Source of the DNA: G963663495 sp963663495
Lineage (GTDB): Bacteria; Bacteroidota; Rhodothermia; Rhodothermales; Bin80
Assembly (NCBI GenBank): GCA_963663495.1
Contig: OY760427.1
Location: 2,108,001 to 2,172,000 of the forward strand
Length of the DNA stretch: 64,000 nt
Direction of reading: 5' to 3'
In this document: piece after piece, positions 8,158-16,343 of the stretch
How positions within the stretch are numbered: position 1 is the first letter of the stretch
Layout: every line of letters begins with the position of its first letter
Notes under the pieces: generated by a model
Seen by the model: only the letters and a program-made list of their open reading frames with translations
Databases searched by the model: none
Told to the model about the DNA's origin: nothing
Program-made: the position numbers and the translations under genes

Positions 8158-9291
8158 TTGAAAGTATTGGCGCTTGAACCGTGGTACGGAGGCTCGCACA
8201 GGAATTTTTTAGATGGATTGGCCCGTCATAGCCGTCATTCGTTCAAGCTGGTCACGATGTCCGCGCGTTTCTGGAAATGGCGTCTTCACGGTGGCGCCGT
8301 AACTATAGCACGGAAGGCGCTGCAAGCTGTGGAGGAGGGGTTTGTACCGGATGTCATTCTGGCATCCAGCATGGTAAACGTACCGGCCGTGCTGGCGCTA
8401 TCGCGGTCCCGGCTACACGGGGTTCCCGTCTTGTTCTACCTGCACGAGAATCAGCTGACGTATCCTCTGCAGCGGGACGAGAAACGGGACTTAGCGTATG
8501 GATACGTTAATTATCTGTCCTGCCTGGCGGCCGATCAGGTGGTGTTTAATTCTGAGTTCCACTATACGGAATTCATGCGCGCACTACCCGGGCTGCTGCG
8601 GACATTTCCCGACTATACACATTTAGCGACCGTTCAGGAAATCCGTAGTAAGAGCAGCGTGCTGCACCTTGGCATGGACTTGCAGGCCCATGATATGTAT
8701 GCCGAGGACTATTCAGACCACAAGTGGGGTCCTGTGATGCCCCCGCCAGTGGTACTCTGGAATCAGCGCTGGGAATATGATAAGAACCCGGAAACCTTCT
8801 TTAGCATAATGAATCGGCTTGATAATGCCGGACTTCCGTTCCGGCTAATTCTTGCCGGGAAGCACTTTGAGGAACATCCATACACGTTTGAGGAGGCCTT
8901 TGAACGGTATGCCGAGCGAATTCTGCATTATGGGTATGTTGAGGATTTTGAGGAATACAGCCGGTTGCTGCACCGGGCTGATCTGGTGGTATCTACAGCC
9001 ATTCACGAGTTTTTTGGTATAGCCATGATGGAGGCCATTTACTGTGGCTGTCACCCGCTCCTCCCTAATCGTCTAAGCTATCCTGAGCTTGTACCGGAGG
9101 CATTGCACCGGCCGCTCCTCCACGCGCCCGTGCTCTACAAGGATTACGATGAGTTATTCCGGATACTTGCAGCTGTTCTCCGTGGGGAGGATCGCCCGCT
9201 GCCTTCCAAGACGCTGCGCGGTATCCCCGCTGCTTTAGACTGGAGGATTCACGGTGCACGGTTTGATGCACTCCTGGAATCCATGGCGTGA
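8158..9291 (+). CDS. tRNA-queuosine alpha-mannosyltransferase-like glycosyltransferase (DUF3524)
   Basis: This 377-residue GT4-like glycosyltransferase opens with LALEPWYGGSHRNFLDGL, the N-terminal signature of DUF3524 proteins (GTDC1/QTMAN group) that mannosylate queuosine in tRNA. A second Rossmann domain follows, with the nucleotide-sugar part VVLWNQRWEYDKNPETF and an EFFGIAMMEAIYCGCHPLLP motif matching the E-x7-E region of GT4 enzymes. The start is TTG, chosen because it immediately precedes the conserved KVLALEPWYGG motif. The stop overlaps a possible GTG of the next gene. The bacterial substrate is not proven from sequence. Confidence 0.8.
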   Translation: MKVLALEPWYGGSHRNFLDGLARHSRHSFKLVTMSARFWKWRLHGGAVTIARKALQAVEEGFVPDVILASSMVNVPAVLALSRSRLHGVPVLFYLHENQLTYPLQRDEKRDLAYGYVNYLSCLAADQVVFNSEFHYTEFMRALPGLLRTFPDYTHLATVQEIRSKSSVLHLGMDLQAHDMYAEDYSDHKWGPVMPPPVVLWNQRWEYDKNPETFFSIMNRLDNAGLPFRLILAGKHFEEHPYTFEEAFERYAERILHYGYVEDFEEYSRLLHRADLVVSTAIHEFFGIAMMEAIYCGCHPLLPNRLSYPELVPEALHRPLLHAPVLYKDYDELFRILAAVLRGEDRPLPSKTLRGIPAALDWRIHGARFDALLESMA

Positions 9292-9296
9292 CAAGT

Positions 9297-9758
9297 ATGC
9301 CGACACCGCATTACCAACGTGTTCAGGCCTTTATGCGCCAGGCTGGTCAGGAGACTCCTGGCTCCCCGGTTATTCCTGACAGCGGGACTAGGATGCTACG
9401 GGCGAAACTAATTCTTGAAGAAGTGCTGGAAACAGTTCGGGCTCTAGGGTTGCGCGTGCAATTACGCGGGCGTGAGGTGAAAATGAGCCGCTTAGAAATA
9501 GAGGATGTGGGCGATCCAGACTTGGTGGAAGTGGTAGACGGGTGCGCGGATATTTCGGTAGTAACCATAGGCACCCTAATTGCGTTCGGTGTTGACGATG
9601 AGGCGGTCTTGGAGGAGGTAGACCGCGCTAATCTACGTAAGTTTGGCCCGGGCGCAAGGGTGCGCGAGGATGGTAAGTGGCTCAAGCCACTTGACTGGGA
9701 GCCTCCTGACATAAACGGAGTGCTGGCCCGGCAGGGGCTGCGAGAAGATGATGCGTAG
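9297..9758 (+). CDS. MazG-like nucleotide pyrophosphohydrolase
   Basis: This 153-residue all-alpha NTP pyrophosphohydrolase belongs to the MazG/PRA-PH superfamily, which hydrolyses (d)NTPs to monophosphates. The metal-binding helix signature is present as RAKLILEEVLET near residue 35, followed by DLVEVVDGCADISVVTIGTLIAFG, and the C-terminal region has NLRKFGPGARVREDGKW. The family resembles phage-type MazG-like proteins. I prefer the ATG at 9297. A GTG at 9288 overlaps the upstream stop and would add three residues. It probably belongs to the same operon as the two genes before it, in a nucleotide/tRNA maintenance or phage-response role. Confidence 0.82.
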   Translation: MPTPHYQRVQAFMRQAGQETPGSPVIPDSGTRMLRAKLILEEVLETVRALGLRVQLRGREVKMSRLEIEDVGDPDLVEVVDGCADISVVTIGTLIAFGVDDEAVLEEVDRANLRKFGPGARVREDGKWLKPLDWEPPDINGVLARQGLREDDA

Positions 9759-10167
9759 CTGCGCATGGTCGTCGGGACCTCGCGCATTCATTCTAAGACT
9801 TCCTAGTCCGGGGAGACGTGAAAGTTCGGGACAAGAGTCTGCTCAACTAAGTCCAGGAAGATGCAATTGCCACGAATATGTTGTGGCTCCCGGGAGGTAG
9901 TGAGACAGAAACGCTTATCCTTCGAAAAGAAGAGAGTTTACCTACCATATTTGTAGAAAAAAGGCTAGTGGTCTGTAAGATAGATGCGATTGTTCAGCGC
10001 AGAAGATGTGCTTCCTAACGATATTTGCGCATAAGGGGAGAGCGCTGATTGTTGGTAGCAAACGCGAAACTGACAGTCTGCAATTGACTATGGTAATTGG
10101 GCCCGATCTGGCCGCGATAGTCTCGCAGTTACGCCGTGCACCGGGGGGACATAGAATCTGGTCAAGC
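9759..10167. other. non-coding stretch
   Basis: About 400 bases between the MazG-like gene and the decayed Panacea gene. I find no gene or RNA in it. It may contain the former promoter of the Panacea gene. Confidence 0.35.
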
Positions 10168-10624
10168 ATGTACAGGTCCACAACAATAGCCAACTATTTC
10201 CTGCGTAAGGGATGGGAGGAAGGCAATCCGCTCACATCCATGCAGGTTCTGAAGCTTATGTACATTGCATATGGATGGGTTTTTGGGCGTGGAGGGTAAA
10301 TCATTGATTCACCATAAGATAAGGGCTTAGCGCTATGGTCCGGTGATCCGAGATCTGTACGTTCGGATCAGGCACTATGGAGGAAGTCCCATTATGGCCC
10401 CGGTAACGTCAGGATTCGGCCAGGAAAATGAAAAGCTGGATGACGCAGTGGCCAAATTTCTTGGCTTGATCTGGGAGCATTACAAGGACTACACGCCTCT
10501 TGAATTATCAGCGTTGACACATCGGAAAGGCACACCATGGGACAAAGCCACCCGAAAATTTTCCCGCAAGGATTTGTCAAGACGTTCAATCTCTATTTCA
10601 AACGAGATAATCAGAGATTACTAT
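10168..10624 (+). pseudogene. Panacea/SocA-like antitoxin gene, decayed
   Basis: The start reads STTIANYFLRKGWEEG...TSMQVLKLMYIAYGWVFG, the N-terminal signature of Panacea (SocA-like) antitoxins. A frameshift then occurs near 10290, because the expected VEGKSLIHHKIRA continues in the next frame. An in-frame TAG replaces the usual Trp before RYGPVIRDLYVRIRHYGGSPI, the second signature block. The C-terminus is cut by an insertion-element end module at 10625. At least three lesions make it non-functional. Its toxin partner is not obvious nearby. Confidence 0.75.
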
Positions 10625-10786
10625 GGGAGTTATATGGCTGAGTGCCACGCGTTTTCGCAGGCGTTACTTTTTTGTGCTTTGGTGGTGTGGACATGATGGC
10701 TTTCGCAAGTTCTTCTAATGAGGTAGGGATGGATTGTTGGATATTGAGAATGTCGTTTGTTACGGGGCGGCCGGGGCGTTTTGTTT
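10625..10786 (+). mobile_element. solo end module of the tnpB/IS1595-type element
   Basis: Starts GGGAGTTATATGGCTGAG and matches the first ~85 bp of the three tnpB elements, then matches the copy at 33485 for its full ~160 bp, ending in GGGGCGGCCGGGGCGTTT. It contains no transposase. It truncates the Panacea gene on its left. It is best read as a deletion derivative or MITE-like relic of the IS1595-associated element. Confidence 0.65.
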
Positions 10787-10810
10787 AAGGAATGGGAACA
10801 GCGACTCAAA

Positions 10811-11011
10811 ATGCAAAGGTGGCTGGTTCCGTCCATCAGCATTGGAGTCGGGGTTTGGCTCACATTTGCCGGCGTCGTAATTCTTGCCGGAGTGGATGTA
10901 CTCAACTATCATTCATCTGTATTGGCAGCGCTGCTTGGTTCCTCAACGGCTTCTATGGTGGGGTTGCTCATGAAGGTAGTGACCTATACACTGCCCGAAA
11001 TGAACTGGTAG
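10811..11011 (+). CDS. small membrane protein (66 aa), possible gene fragment
   Basis: Not recognised. The frame encodes two hydrophobic stretches (VPSISIGVGVWLTFAGVVIL and SSVLAALLGSSTASMVGLLM), which would form two transmembrane helices with a short loop and end VVTYTLPEMNW. The reading frame is open upstream into the mobile-element module, so this may be the C-terminal remainder of a larger membrane protein rather than a complete gene. The ATG at 10811 is the first plausible start after the junction. Confidence 0.4.
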   Translation: MQRWLVPSISIGVGVWLTFAGVVILAGVDVLNYHSSVLAALLGSSTASMVGLLMKVVTYTLPEMNW

Positions 11012-11251
11012 TATGGTGTACCGTGCGCACTGTATGATTTGCCGGGAGAACCCAGAGCGTGATTACCGTGCACCGGGTTCGGCGGGCGGCAGGCGGCAAC
11101 GTGCTCTACGGAATACCCCGCCGCCCGCCAGCTCTACGCTCGGCAAGCTTCAGGGCCTCTATGCGACGTACGACAATGTCGCTGACGGTGCGGGGTGTCA
11201 AGGCAGGTAAATACTTCCCCCAATTTATACTCTCCCTAGGATCACCAGTCG

Positions 11252-11758
11252 TTAACAAACAGATTTACAGGTGCGCTTGGCAAGGAATTTTTTCCTTTTA
11301 CTCGCCCCCTTCGTGTCCTCTGGACGATTACCGTGGAGGCTGGGCACAGAGCGTCGGTCTTGCCGCCCGACTTTACGAAGTACCTGGGAGTTAGCAAAGT
11401 CCTTTTGGAGTTTCCTGTCGCATGAAAAAAGGACCAACGCCTCGCTGGCCGCTGCTAAGGCCAAAATGTGCGGGTCGTCCGATTTTCGTGTTGGATGGTC
11501 GGGGATTTGGGGCCTGGCGGCCTTTACGAAAGCTGGATTGATATCAATAGCTCTCAGATTCTTGACGTAGCTGACGAGCAAGGTGCGGACTTTGGGATAC
11601 CTGTCAAGTTCCGTAGCATACTCAGTTTCAGCGGCAGAGTAAACCAAGATACCATCACCTCTGGCGATCCAGCGCCGCAATTGATCCCCGGCGGAATGTG
11701 GCGTTTGTTCACAAAGGTGACTAAATGCGCTGGCGTCCACAATGGTCTTCACACACAT
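11252..11758 (-). CDS. PIN-domain-like ribonuclease, last gene of the ubiquitin-like operon
   Basis: This 168-residue protein has the PIN fold acidic pattern: D8 in TIVDASAF, Glu in SAAETEYATE (44/46), D94/D95 in RKSDDPHILALA, and D114 in LVLFSCDRKLQKDF. PIN domains are Mg-dependent RNases and frequent toxins. The start lies 9 bases after the ATPase stop codon, so it belongs to the same operon, where it is a candidate effector. The C-terminal ~30 residues are strongly basic (SKRKKFLAKRTCK). No antitoxin of a VapB type is next to it, so simple toxin-antitoxin function is less likely. Function in this operon is inference. Confidence 0.7.
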   Translation of the reverse strand: MCVKTIVDASAFSHLCEQTPHSAGDQLRRWIARGDGILVYSAAETEYATELDRYPKVRTLLVSYVKNLRAIDINPAFVKAARPQIPDHPTRKSDDPHILALAAASEALVLFSCDRKLQKDFANSQVLRKVGRQDRRSVPSLHGNRPEDTKGASKRKKFLAKRTCKSVC

Positions 11759-11767
11759 ATTTGAGAT

Positions 11768-13039
11768 TCAGGTTGAAAAACCAAGCAATCTGGCAGCCTC
11801 CATTTCGAAGAATTCTCGGTAGTCGTTGGGTTGACCGCTAAGATTGGCACGGCGGTCGAACGCGATTTGGTGCAAGCGAGTCGCCGTGTTATCCTCTGGA
11901 CACTGGTCGAAGTAAATTATAGTGACATCGGTGGGTGTCAACCGTTCTTCCTTAACGAGAATGCGCAACCATGTTATTATGTGGTCGCTATGTGTTTCGA
12001 CAATGAAGGCATGCTTACTGCCTGCCATCATTTTGATGAGGGCTGCCTGCGCAGATGGATGGACATGCACTTCTGGCTGCTGTAGTAAGAAGAGTGTATC
12101 ACGGGAAGAACTACCGATGTAAGTAATGAGTGGTAGTAGGCTTACAATGCCGTAGCCAACATCGCAAAGATTGTGATACGAACCATGAACGTCGACTACA
12201 ACTTCAAATTCGTCGTTGGAATGCTGGCGGATATCAATTAGATTGAAGAGATCCAATTGGCGACCGATATCATTAATGGTCTCAAGGCCCATGTGATTGC
12301 CAAATGTTTTGATGGGATTGTAGGGATATCGCCGCTGTCGTTTCAATTTATAGGGGCGGGGTGAAATGATCCTAAGCGGTGTTTCCGGGACGCGGAAATC
12401 GTGCCGAAAGAAGTTTACGAACTTAGCGAACGTGGCTAGATCGTGGCTTGTTGGATTGTCCGCTCGCTTCCTGAAAATCGTACCATCGCCCAAAAAAGGA
12501 AGGATGCCTCGGGCGATAGAGCGAGATAGCCAAGTCGTGAACTGCATATCTGATACTTCGGAGCGATTCATGTGAAACTGGAAAGCTGGGCCACTAAAGC
12601 GCCAACCTTCGGGGCGGTGCTCTGAAGCGTCACGAACGATGGTCAACGTCTGGCTTGGGTCGGCAGTAACACTGGACAATTGTATTTCTAGCTTTGTCTC
12701 CTTGAATGAGGTGGCACTGCCATCCTGCTCGAATTCAATAGCGAATCGGCGAAATGGACCGATTCCTAGGCCGATGGCAATGCGGAACGAAGTGCATCCC
12801 GCTCGAACAACAGAGTCAAAATTGCCCATGTTGAACGGCTCCTGATCAAAATAATTGGTGCCATCCGTTAATTCATGGAGACCAGCTAACCGTCCGAGAG
12901 CGTTCAAACTTCCCAAGAAAGTGGACTTCCCAATACTGTTCTCGCCGACCAATAGTGTCAGTTTAGACAGTGCTGCACACTGTTCGCCAGCCAAGGTGCG
13001 GACATTGGTGATTGATATATCCGTGATCGGGACACCCAT
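11768..13039 (-). CDS. AAA15/AAA21-type ATPase in the ubiquitin-like operon
   Basis: This is a 423-residue OLD/RecF-like ATPase. It has Walker A GENSIGKST (residues 32-40), an ABC-type signature region, a Walker B-like LFLLQQPEVHVHPSAQ and the histidine switch VETHSDHIITWL. In the Walker B the usual acidic residues before PE are Gln-Gln, with EQPE-type variants known in this family. It has no TOPRIM domain. I chose the ATG at 13039, three bases before the end of the JAB-E1 gene; a GTG at 13057 would add six residues. It is tightly coupled to the JAB-E1 gene upstream and the PIN gene downstream, which suggests that it senses or powers the system's effector step. Confidence 0.82.
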   Translation of the reverse strand: MGVPITDISITNVRTLAGEQCAALSKLTLLVGENSIGKSTFLGSLNALGRLAGLHELTDGTNYFDQEPFNMGNFDSVVRAGCTSFRIAIGLGIGPFRRFAIEFEQDGSATSFKETKLEIQLSSVTADPSQTLTIVRDASEHRPEGWRFSGPAFQFHMNRSEVSDMQFTTWLSRSIARGILPFLGDGTIFRKRADNPTSHDLATFAKFVNFFRHDFRVPETPLRIISPRPYKLKRQRRYPYNPIKTFGNHMGLETINDIGRQLDLFNLIDIRQHSNDEFEVVVDVHGSYHNLCDVGYGIVSLLPLITYIGSSSRDTLFLLQQPEVHVHPSAQAALIKMMAGSKHAFIVETHSDHIITWLRILVKEERLTPTDVTIIYFDQCPEDNTATRLHQIAFDRRANLSGQPNDYREFFEMEAARLLGFST

Positions 13040-13041
13040 GG

Positions 13042-14493
13042 CTATTTCTGGAACCACTTGCGGAATTTAGACCATAGGCGGCGGATACGCGAACGTGGGC
13101 GTTCGCCACGATCCACCGGGGCATCAAGAAAAGGATAGGTCCAATGGTCTCCAATCCCTGTTCTAGCAGTTACGGAACAGCTCGGCTGACATGTGGCTAT
13201 CTGAGTAGTCAGCCGGTTCATCAAATAGCTATAGTGGAGTCGGGTAGGCTTTGGGGGCCACCACTGCTCACGCAGTATGGCCCGCAGCATCTCCAGAACC
13301 ATCAGGCTTCCGAGGTTGCTGGCGAATGGAAATACGTTTTCGTTGTTTTGAGCTGGGATACTTGATCTTCCTACGTAGGTTGGATCGTCCAATGACCCGT
13401 CGCGCTCCATAACTACTTCACTAGAGGTATACTGGCCATCGCACCGCAGGCACCGCGCCCCCGGTCCCGCGCTCACCACGCTCCAAGTTGCGTCTGCCAG
13501 GCGACCGTTTGGCTTGGTTGCAACGCGAATTCCTCCAGAGACAACAGGAATGCAGTGCACATAGGCAATATTGTTAAGTAGGTCTTTTGGCAGCGGGCGG
13601 TCAACGGCAGAAAACAGGACATCGCAGTCTAGCGCAGCCTCGTAGGCATCGCCTTCCTGGATCCAAGCCCGTTTCGGATCAACGCGAAAAGTAGTCGCAC
13701 TAGCTGAGCTACGGAGTCGGTTTGCGACCATATCAACCTTGAAGCGGCCGATATCCGTAGCAGCAGCGTACAGGAGCCGGTCTAAGTTGTGTTCCTTAAC
13801 GCGATCAGCGTCAATAAGTAGCAAGTTTGTTGTCCCGATGCGGCCAAGCGTCTCGGCAATTATCGCGCCAACGCTGCCGAGACCAACAACGCCGATTCGC
13901 AGGGCGGCCAGAACAGCCTGGCAATCTGATCCCCAAGTATCTACCGTACGGCGCAGACGAGCGGATCGAACGAAAGGGGTATAGTGCGGGCTGATATAGA
14001 GCTGTATTCCACGGCCCACTACGCGAACCTTATCACAGAGGCTGCATGCGTACTCCCGGCCATTCCAAGACCAGAAGCGAGCACTCCAAACGCCATCGGT
14101 ACCGATGGTCATCCCCAGTAGCGGTAGTCTGGCAGCACGGGCCGGGGGTGCGATGCGATCCCGCTCAGCTACGATATCAACATTGCTCATAGCCTGCCAG
14201 CCGGGGCTGGGATGACTGTGCATGAATGCGACACCGGAGTTGGTTTGACAGGCTCTACGTGCGGCTCTTGCAAGATAGTGCGATTCGAAACTCGCGTTGC
14301 CGTGTAGGTTACGATCGCCGTGCGATGGGAGTATGAGCTCAGTAACAATACCCGTGGTTCGAGATGCCCCGGTACTCGGGCGCCATAGTGCAAAGCAAAG
14401 GTCCTCCTGTTGCACATTCTGCCTGTACTGGCGCAACAGGTGGGTTTCTGCTTTTTCGGCAAGAGTCTCGGGGAGAGCAGCCTCGAAACTCAT
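13042..14493 (-). CDS. JAB (JAMM) peptidase fused to E1-like ThiF adenylyltransferase
   Basis: This is a 483-residue fusion. The N-terminal JAB domain (about residues 20-145) has the JAMM metalloprotease motif H92-S-H94 with S103 and D106 (HSHPSPGWQAMSNVD). The C-terminal E1/ThiF domain (about 195-440) has the nucleotide-binding GLGSVG (204-209), the LLLIDAD acidic strand and the EHNLDRLL motif. CxxC pairs (YACSLC; RCLRC) may bind zinc. A JAB domain could mature or remove ubiquitin-like tags while the E1 part activates them. JAB-E1 fusions beside E2 and multi-ubiquitin genes are a known bacterial arrangement. It overlaps the E2 gene by 4 bases. Confidence 0.9.
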   Translation of the reverse strand: MSFEAALPETLAEKAETHLLRQYRQNVQQEDLCFALWRPSTGASRTTGIVTELILPSHGDRNLHGNASFESHYLARAARRACQTNSGVAFMHSHPSPGWQAMSNVDIVAERDRIAPPARAARLPLLGMTIGTDGVWSARFWSWNGREYACSLCDKVRVVGRGIQLYISPHYTPFVRSARLRRTVDTWGSDCQAVLAALRIGVVGLGSVGAIIAETLGRIGTTNLLLIDADRVKEHNLDRLLYAAATDIGRFKVDMVANRLRSSASATTFRVDPKRAWIQEGDAYEAALDCDVLFSAVDRPLPKDLLNNIAYVHCIPVVSGGIRVATKPNGRLADATWSVVSAGPGARCLRCDGQYTSSEVVMERDGSLDDPTYVGRSSIPAQNNENVFPFASNLGSLMVLEMLRAILREQWWPPKPTRLHYSYLMNRLTTQIATCQPSCSVTARTGIGDHWTYPFLDAPVDRGERPRSRIRRLWSKFRKWFQK

Positions 14494-14870
14494 AGTTCTG
14501 CAAGGATCCGATACAGATGCCGTTTAACGTACGTGTTCATGTTCTTTTGCGACGCTTCCAGCGTATCCCAGAAGTCATTTGGCGGAAGACTGTAAGCGAA
14601 CCAAGTTACGCCTTCGAATTGGAGTATGAAGTGTGTCGTAAATTTCCCTGAGTCAACCGATGACTTGAAGTAGACGAAGTGTGGTGGGTACTCAGGGTAT
14701 GCACCATCCTGAAAGCTAAGCGCCAGCGTCAACATCTTGTCCTTATGACGACCAACTGGGACTTCAATGTCAAATATAATGGCGTGACACGGGCTCGGAG
14801 AGTTCGCAAACTCCACGACCCTTGGGGCAAACCCATTGCTCCGTAGTTCGTCCGCAATCCGCTCCAGCAT
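14490..14870 (-). CDS. E2-like (UBC-fold) protein
   Basis: This 126-residue protein has the UBC-fold hallmark YPEYPPHFVYF near residues 58-68, corresponding to the conserved YPxxPP turn of E2 enzymes, and lies directly between the multi-ubiquitin and JAB-E1 genes. The only Cys is C28, upstream of that motif. The usual catalytic Cys after the YPxxPP segment is not visible, so either a different active site is used or the protein is a non-catalytic E2 variant. Its stop overlaps the JAB-E1 start (ATGA). It was originally ~10 bases after the multi-ubiquitin stop, before a tnpB element inserted. Confidence 0.78.
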   Translation of the reverse strand: MLERIADELRSNGFAPRVVEFANSPSPCHAIIFDIEVPVGRHKDKMLTLALSFQDGAYPEYPPHFVYFKSSVDSGKFTTHFILQFEGVTWFAYSLPPNDFWDTLEASQKNMNTYVKRHLYRILAEL

Positions 14871-14883
14871 GTGGGCAATTATG

Positions 14884-16340
14884 GGGAATTATATACGTGA
14901 GTGACCAACTGTACACAGTGAGGCACTTGTATCAATTTCACGGGTCATAGGGGTCGGTAACCCGAACGCCCCTCGCCGTGCAGAAGCCCCAATCCCGGAG
15001 ACCAGTATGTTTGCAGCCGCATTCAGGTCTGCATGATCCGCATGTCCACAGGACATACACGTGAATTTGCTCCGTGTCTTACGGTTACTCGCTTCTGTGT
15101 GCCCACACACAGAACACCGCTGACTGATATCGGCAGCGGTAACCTTTATCACCTTGCGGCACTTATAGCCCAGCATCTGATCCAGCTGGCCCCAACCTGT
15201 TCGCAGTATCCCACGGTTGAGGCCAGACTTCTGTCTGACGTTTGTGCCAAAGCTCTCCATCGTCCCCTTAGCTGAATGTGTCATCGCTTTGATCTTTAGA
15301 TCCTCCAGTATCACCGTTGAGGAGCATTTGGCAATACTGCGACTTACCTGGTGGTTCGCATTCTTGAGGATGTTAGCACGCTTGCGCTGTATGCGGGCGA
15401 TTCTATGCTTCCGCCTGTTACGACGGTTGGAGCCTTTCTTCTGTCTCGCCAGTCTTCGCTGATGCCGCTTCAACTTGGCATCAAGACGCTTGGTATCCGG
15501 TTGTCCGATAATGCTTGTATCGCCCTCTGTGGAGACCATAGCGACCTGCCCGCAATTACGGTCAATGCCTACAGCACTGCCGGTATCCTCTATTACAGGT
15601 GCCTCCATCTTGTAGCAGATGACAGCATACCATTTGCCGGCGTTCTTCTTTACAGTGGCTTTGATGGGTATACCATCAGGGTACGGGTTGCCTCCCCGCC
15701 TGCGGAGCGCCATATATCCCACTTTCGGGATATACAGCTTGCCATCCCGAACCCTTACGTTATCCGGGATCGTGAACGAAGGCGTACTACCACGTCTGGA
15801 ATGGAATCTCGGTCTTCTCTTACCCTCTTTGAAGAATGCCTTCCATGCATCCGCTTGATATTTCAATGTGTATCTAACGACACCAAAGGAGTATTCAGGT
15901 AGCCACTCGACCGTACGGCGCAGTGCCGTGAACCGCTTCCCCAGCGAGAAGAAGCTTACCGAGGGCGGCTTCTCTCCAGCCTCTTTCGCTTTCTTGTAGG
16001 CCTCGCTCTGCTCTGCGAGGATGGCATTCCACACAAACCTACACGCACCCGCTAATCCAGCAAGTTGCTTGGCGTTACTCCGACTTCCGGGCAACAGCCT
16101 GTATGTGATATTGCGGTATGCACTAACCGTTTCGGGCATGGCACTGTGTTATATAACTCCCTAATATATGGCAATTATATAGCATGAATACCCACGTGTT
16201 GAGTTATTTGAAATAATTGCAGTTTTTCGTGAAAAGCGGGAACCGATTATGAAAAACTGGCGAAAGCCATCCTGTCTGCACCACCAAAGCACAAAAAGTA
16301 ATTCCTGCGAAAACGCGTGGCTCTCAGCCATATAACTCCC
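14884..16340 (-). mobile_element. tnpB element copy 2 (1457 bp, 8-bp target duplication) inside the ubiquitin-like operon
   Basis: The ends are GGGAATTATATACG and, on the opposite strand, GGGAGTTATATGGC. CAATTATG is present directly on both flanks (14876-14883 and 16341-16348). Removing the element and one CAATTATG joins the multi-ubiquitin stop codon to the E2 start across a short spacer, so the insertion is precise and recent. It is identical in length to copies 1 and 3. Confidence 0.9.
14889..16139 (-). CDS. tnpB: TnpB-family RNA-guided endonuclease, copy 2
   Basis: This 416-residue protein is almost identical to copy 1 (a handful of substitutions such as VAMVST for IAMVST and AADISQ for AAYTSQ). 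The RuvC residues D193, E279 and D371 and the four zinc-ribbon Cys are retained, so it should be active. Its 3' end points towards the E2 gene. In the usual TnpB arrangement the guide would be read from the sequence just outside this end, that is, the start of the E2 gene. As a passenger it splits the operon but leaves both neighbouring coding frames intact. Confidence 0.93.
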   Translation of the reverse strand: MPETVSAYRNITYRLLPGSRSNAKQLAGLAGACRFVWNAILAEQSEAYKKAKEAGEKPPSVSFFSLGKRFTALRRTVEWLPEYSFGVVRYTLKYQADAWKAFFKEGKRRPRFHSRRGSTPSFTIPDNVRVRDGKLYIPKVGYMALRRRGGNPYPDGIPIKATVKKNAGKWYAVICYKMEAPVIEDTGSAVGIDRNCGQVAMVSTEGDTSIIGQPDTKRLDAKLKRHQRRLARQKKGSNRRNRRKHRIARIQRKRANILKNANHQVSRSIAKCSSTVILEDLKIKAMTHSAKGTMESFGTNVRQKSGLNRGILRTGWGQLDQMLGYKCRKVIKVTAADISQRCSVCGHTEASNRKTRSKFTCMSCGHADHADLNAAANILVSGIGASARRGAFGLPTPMTREIDTSASLCTVGHSRI

Positions 16341-16343
16341 CAA

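Noticed and set aside
10631..10696. A conserved small gene beginning MAECHAFSQALLFVLWW, present five times
   Set aside because: The frame is conserved only because the DNA is a repeated element end. It has no consistent stop and is broken in the 10625 copy.
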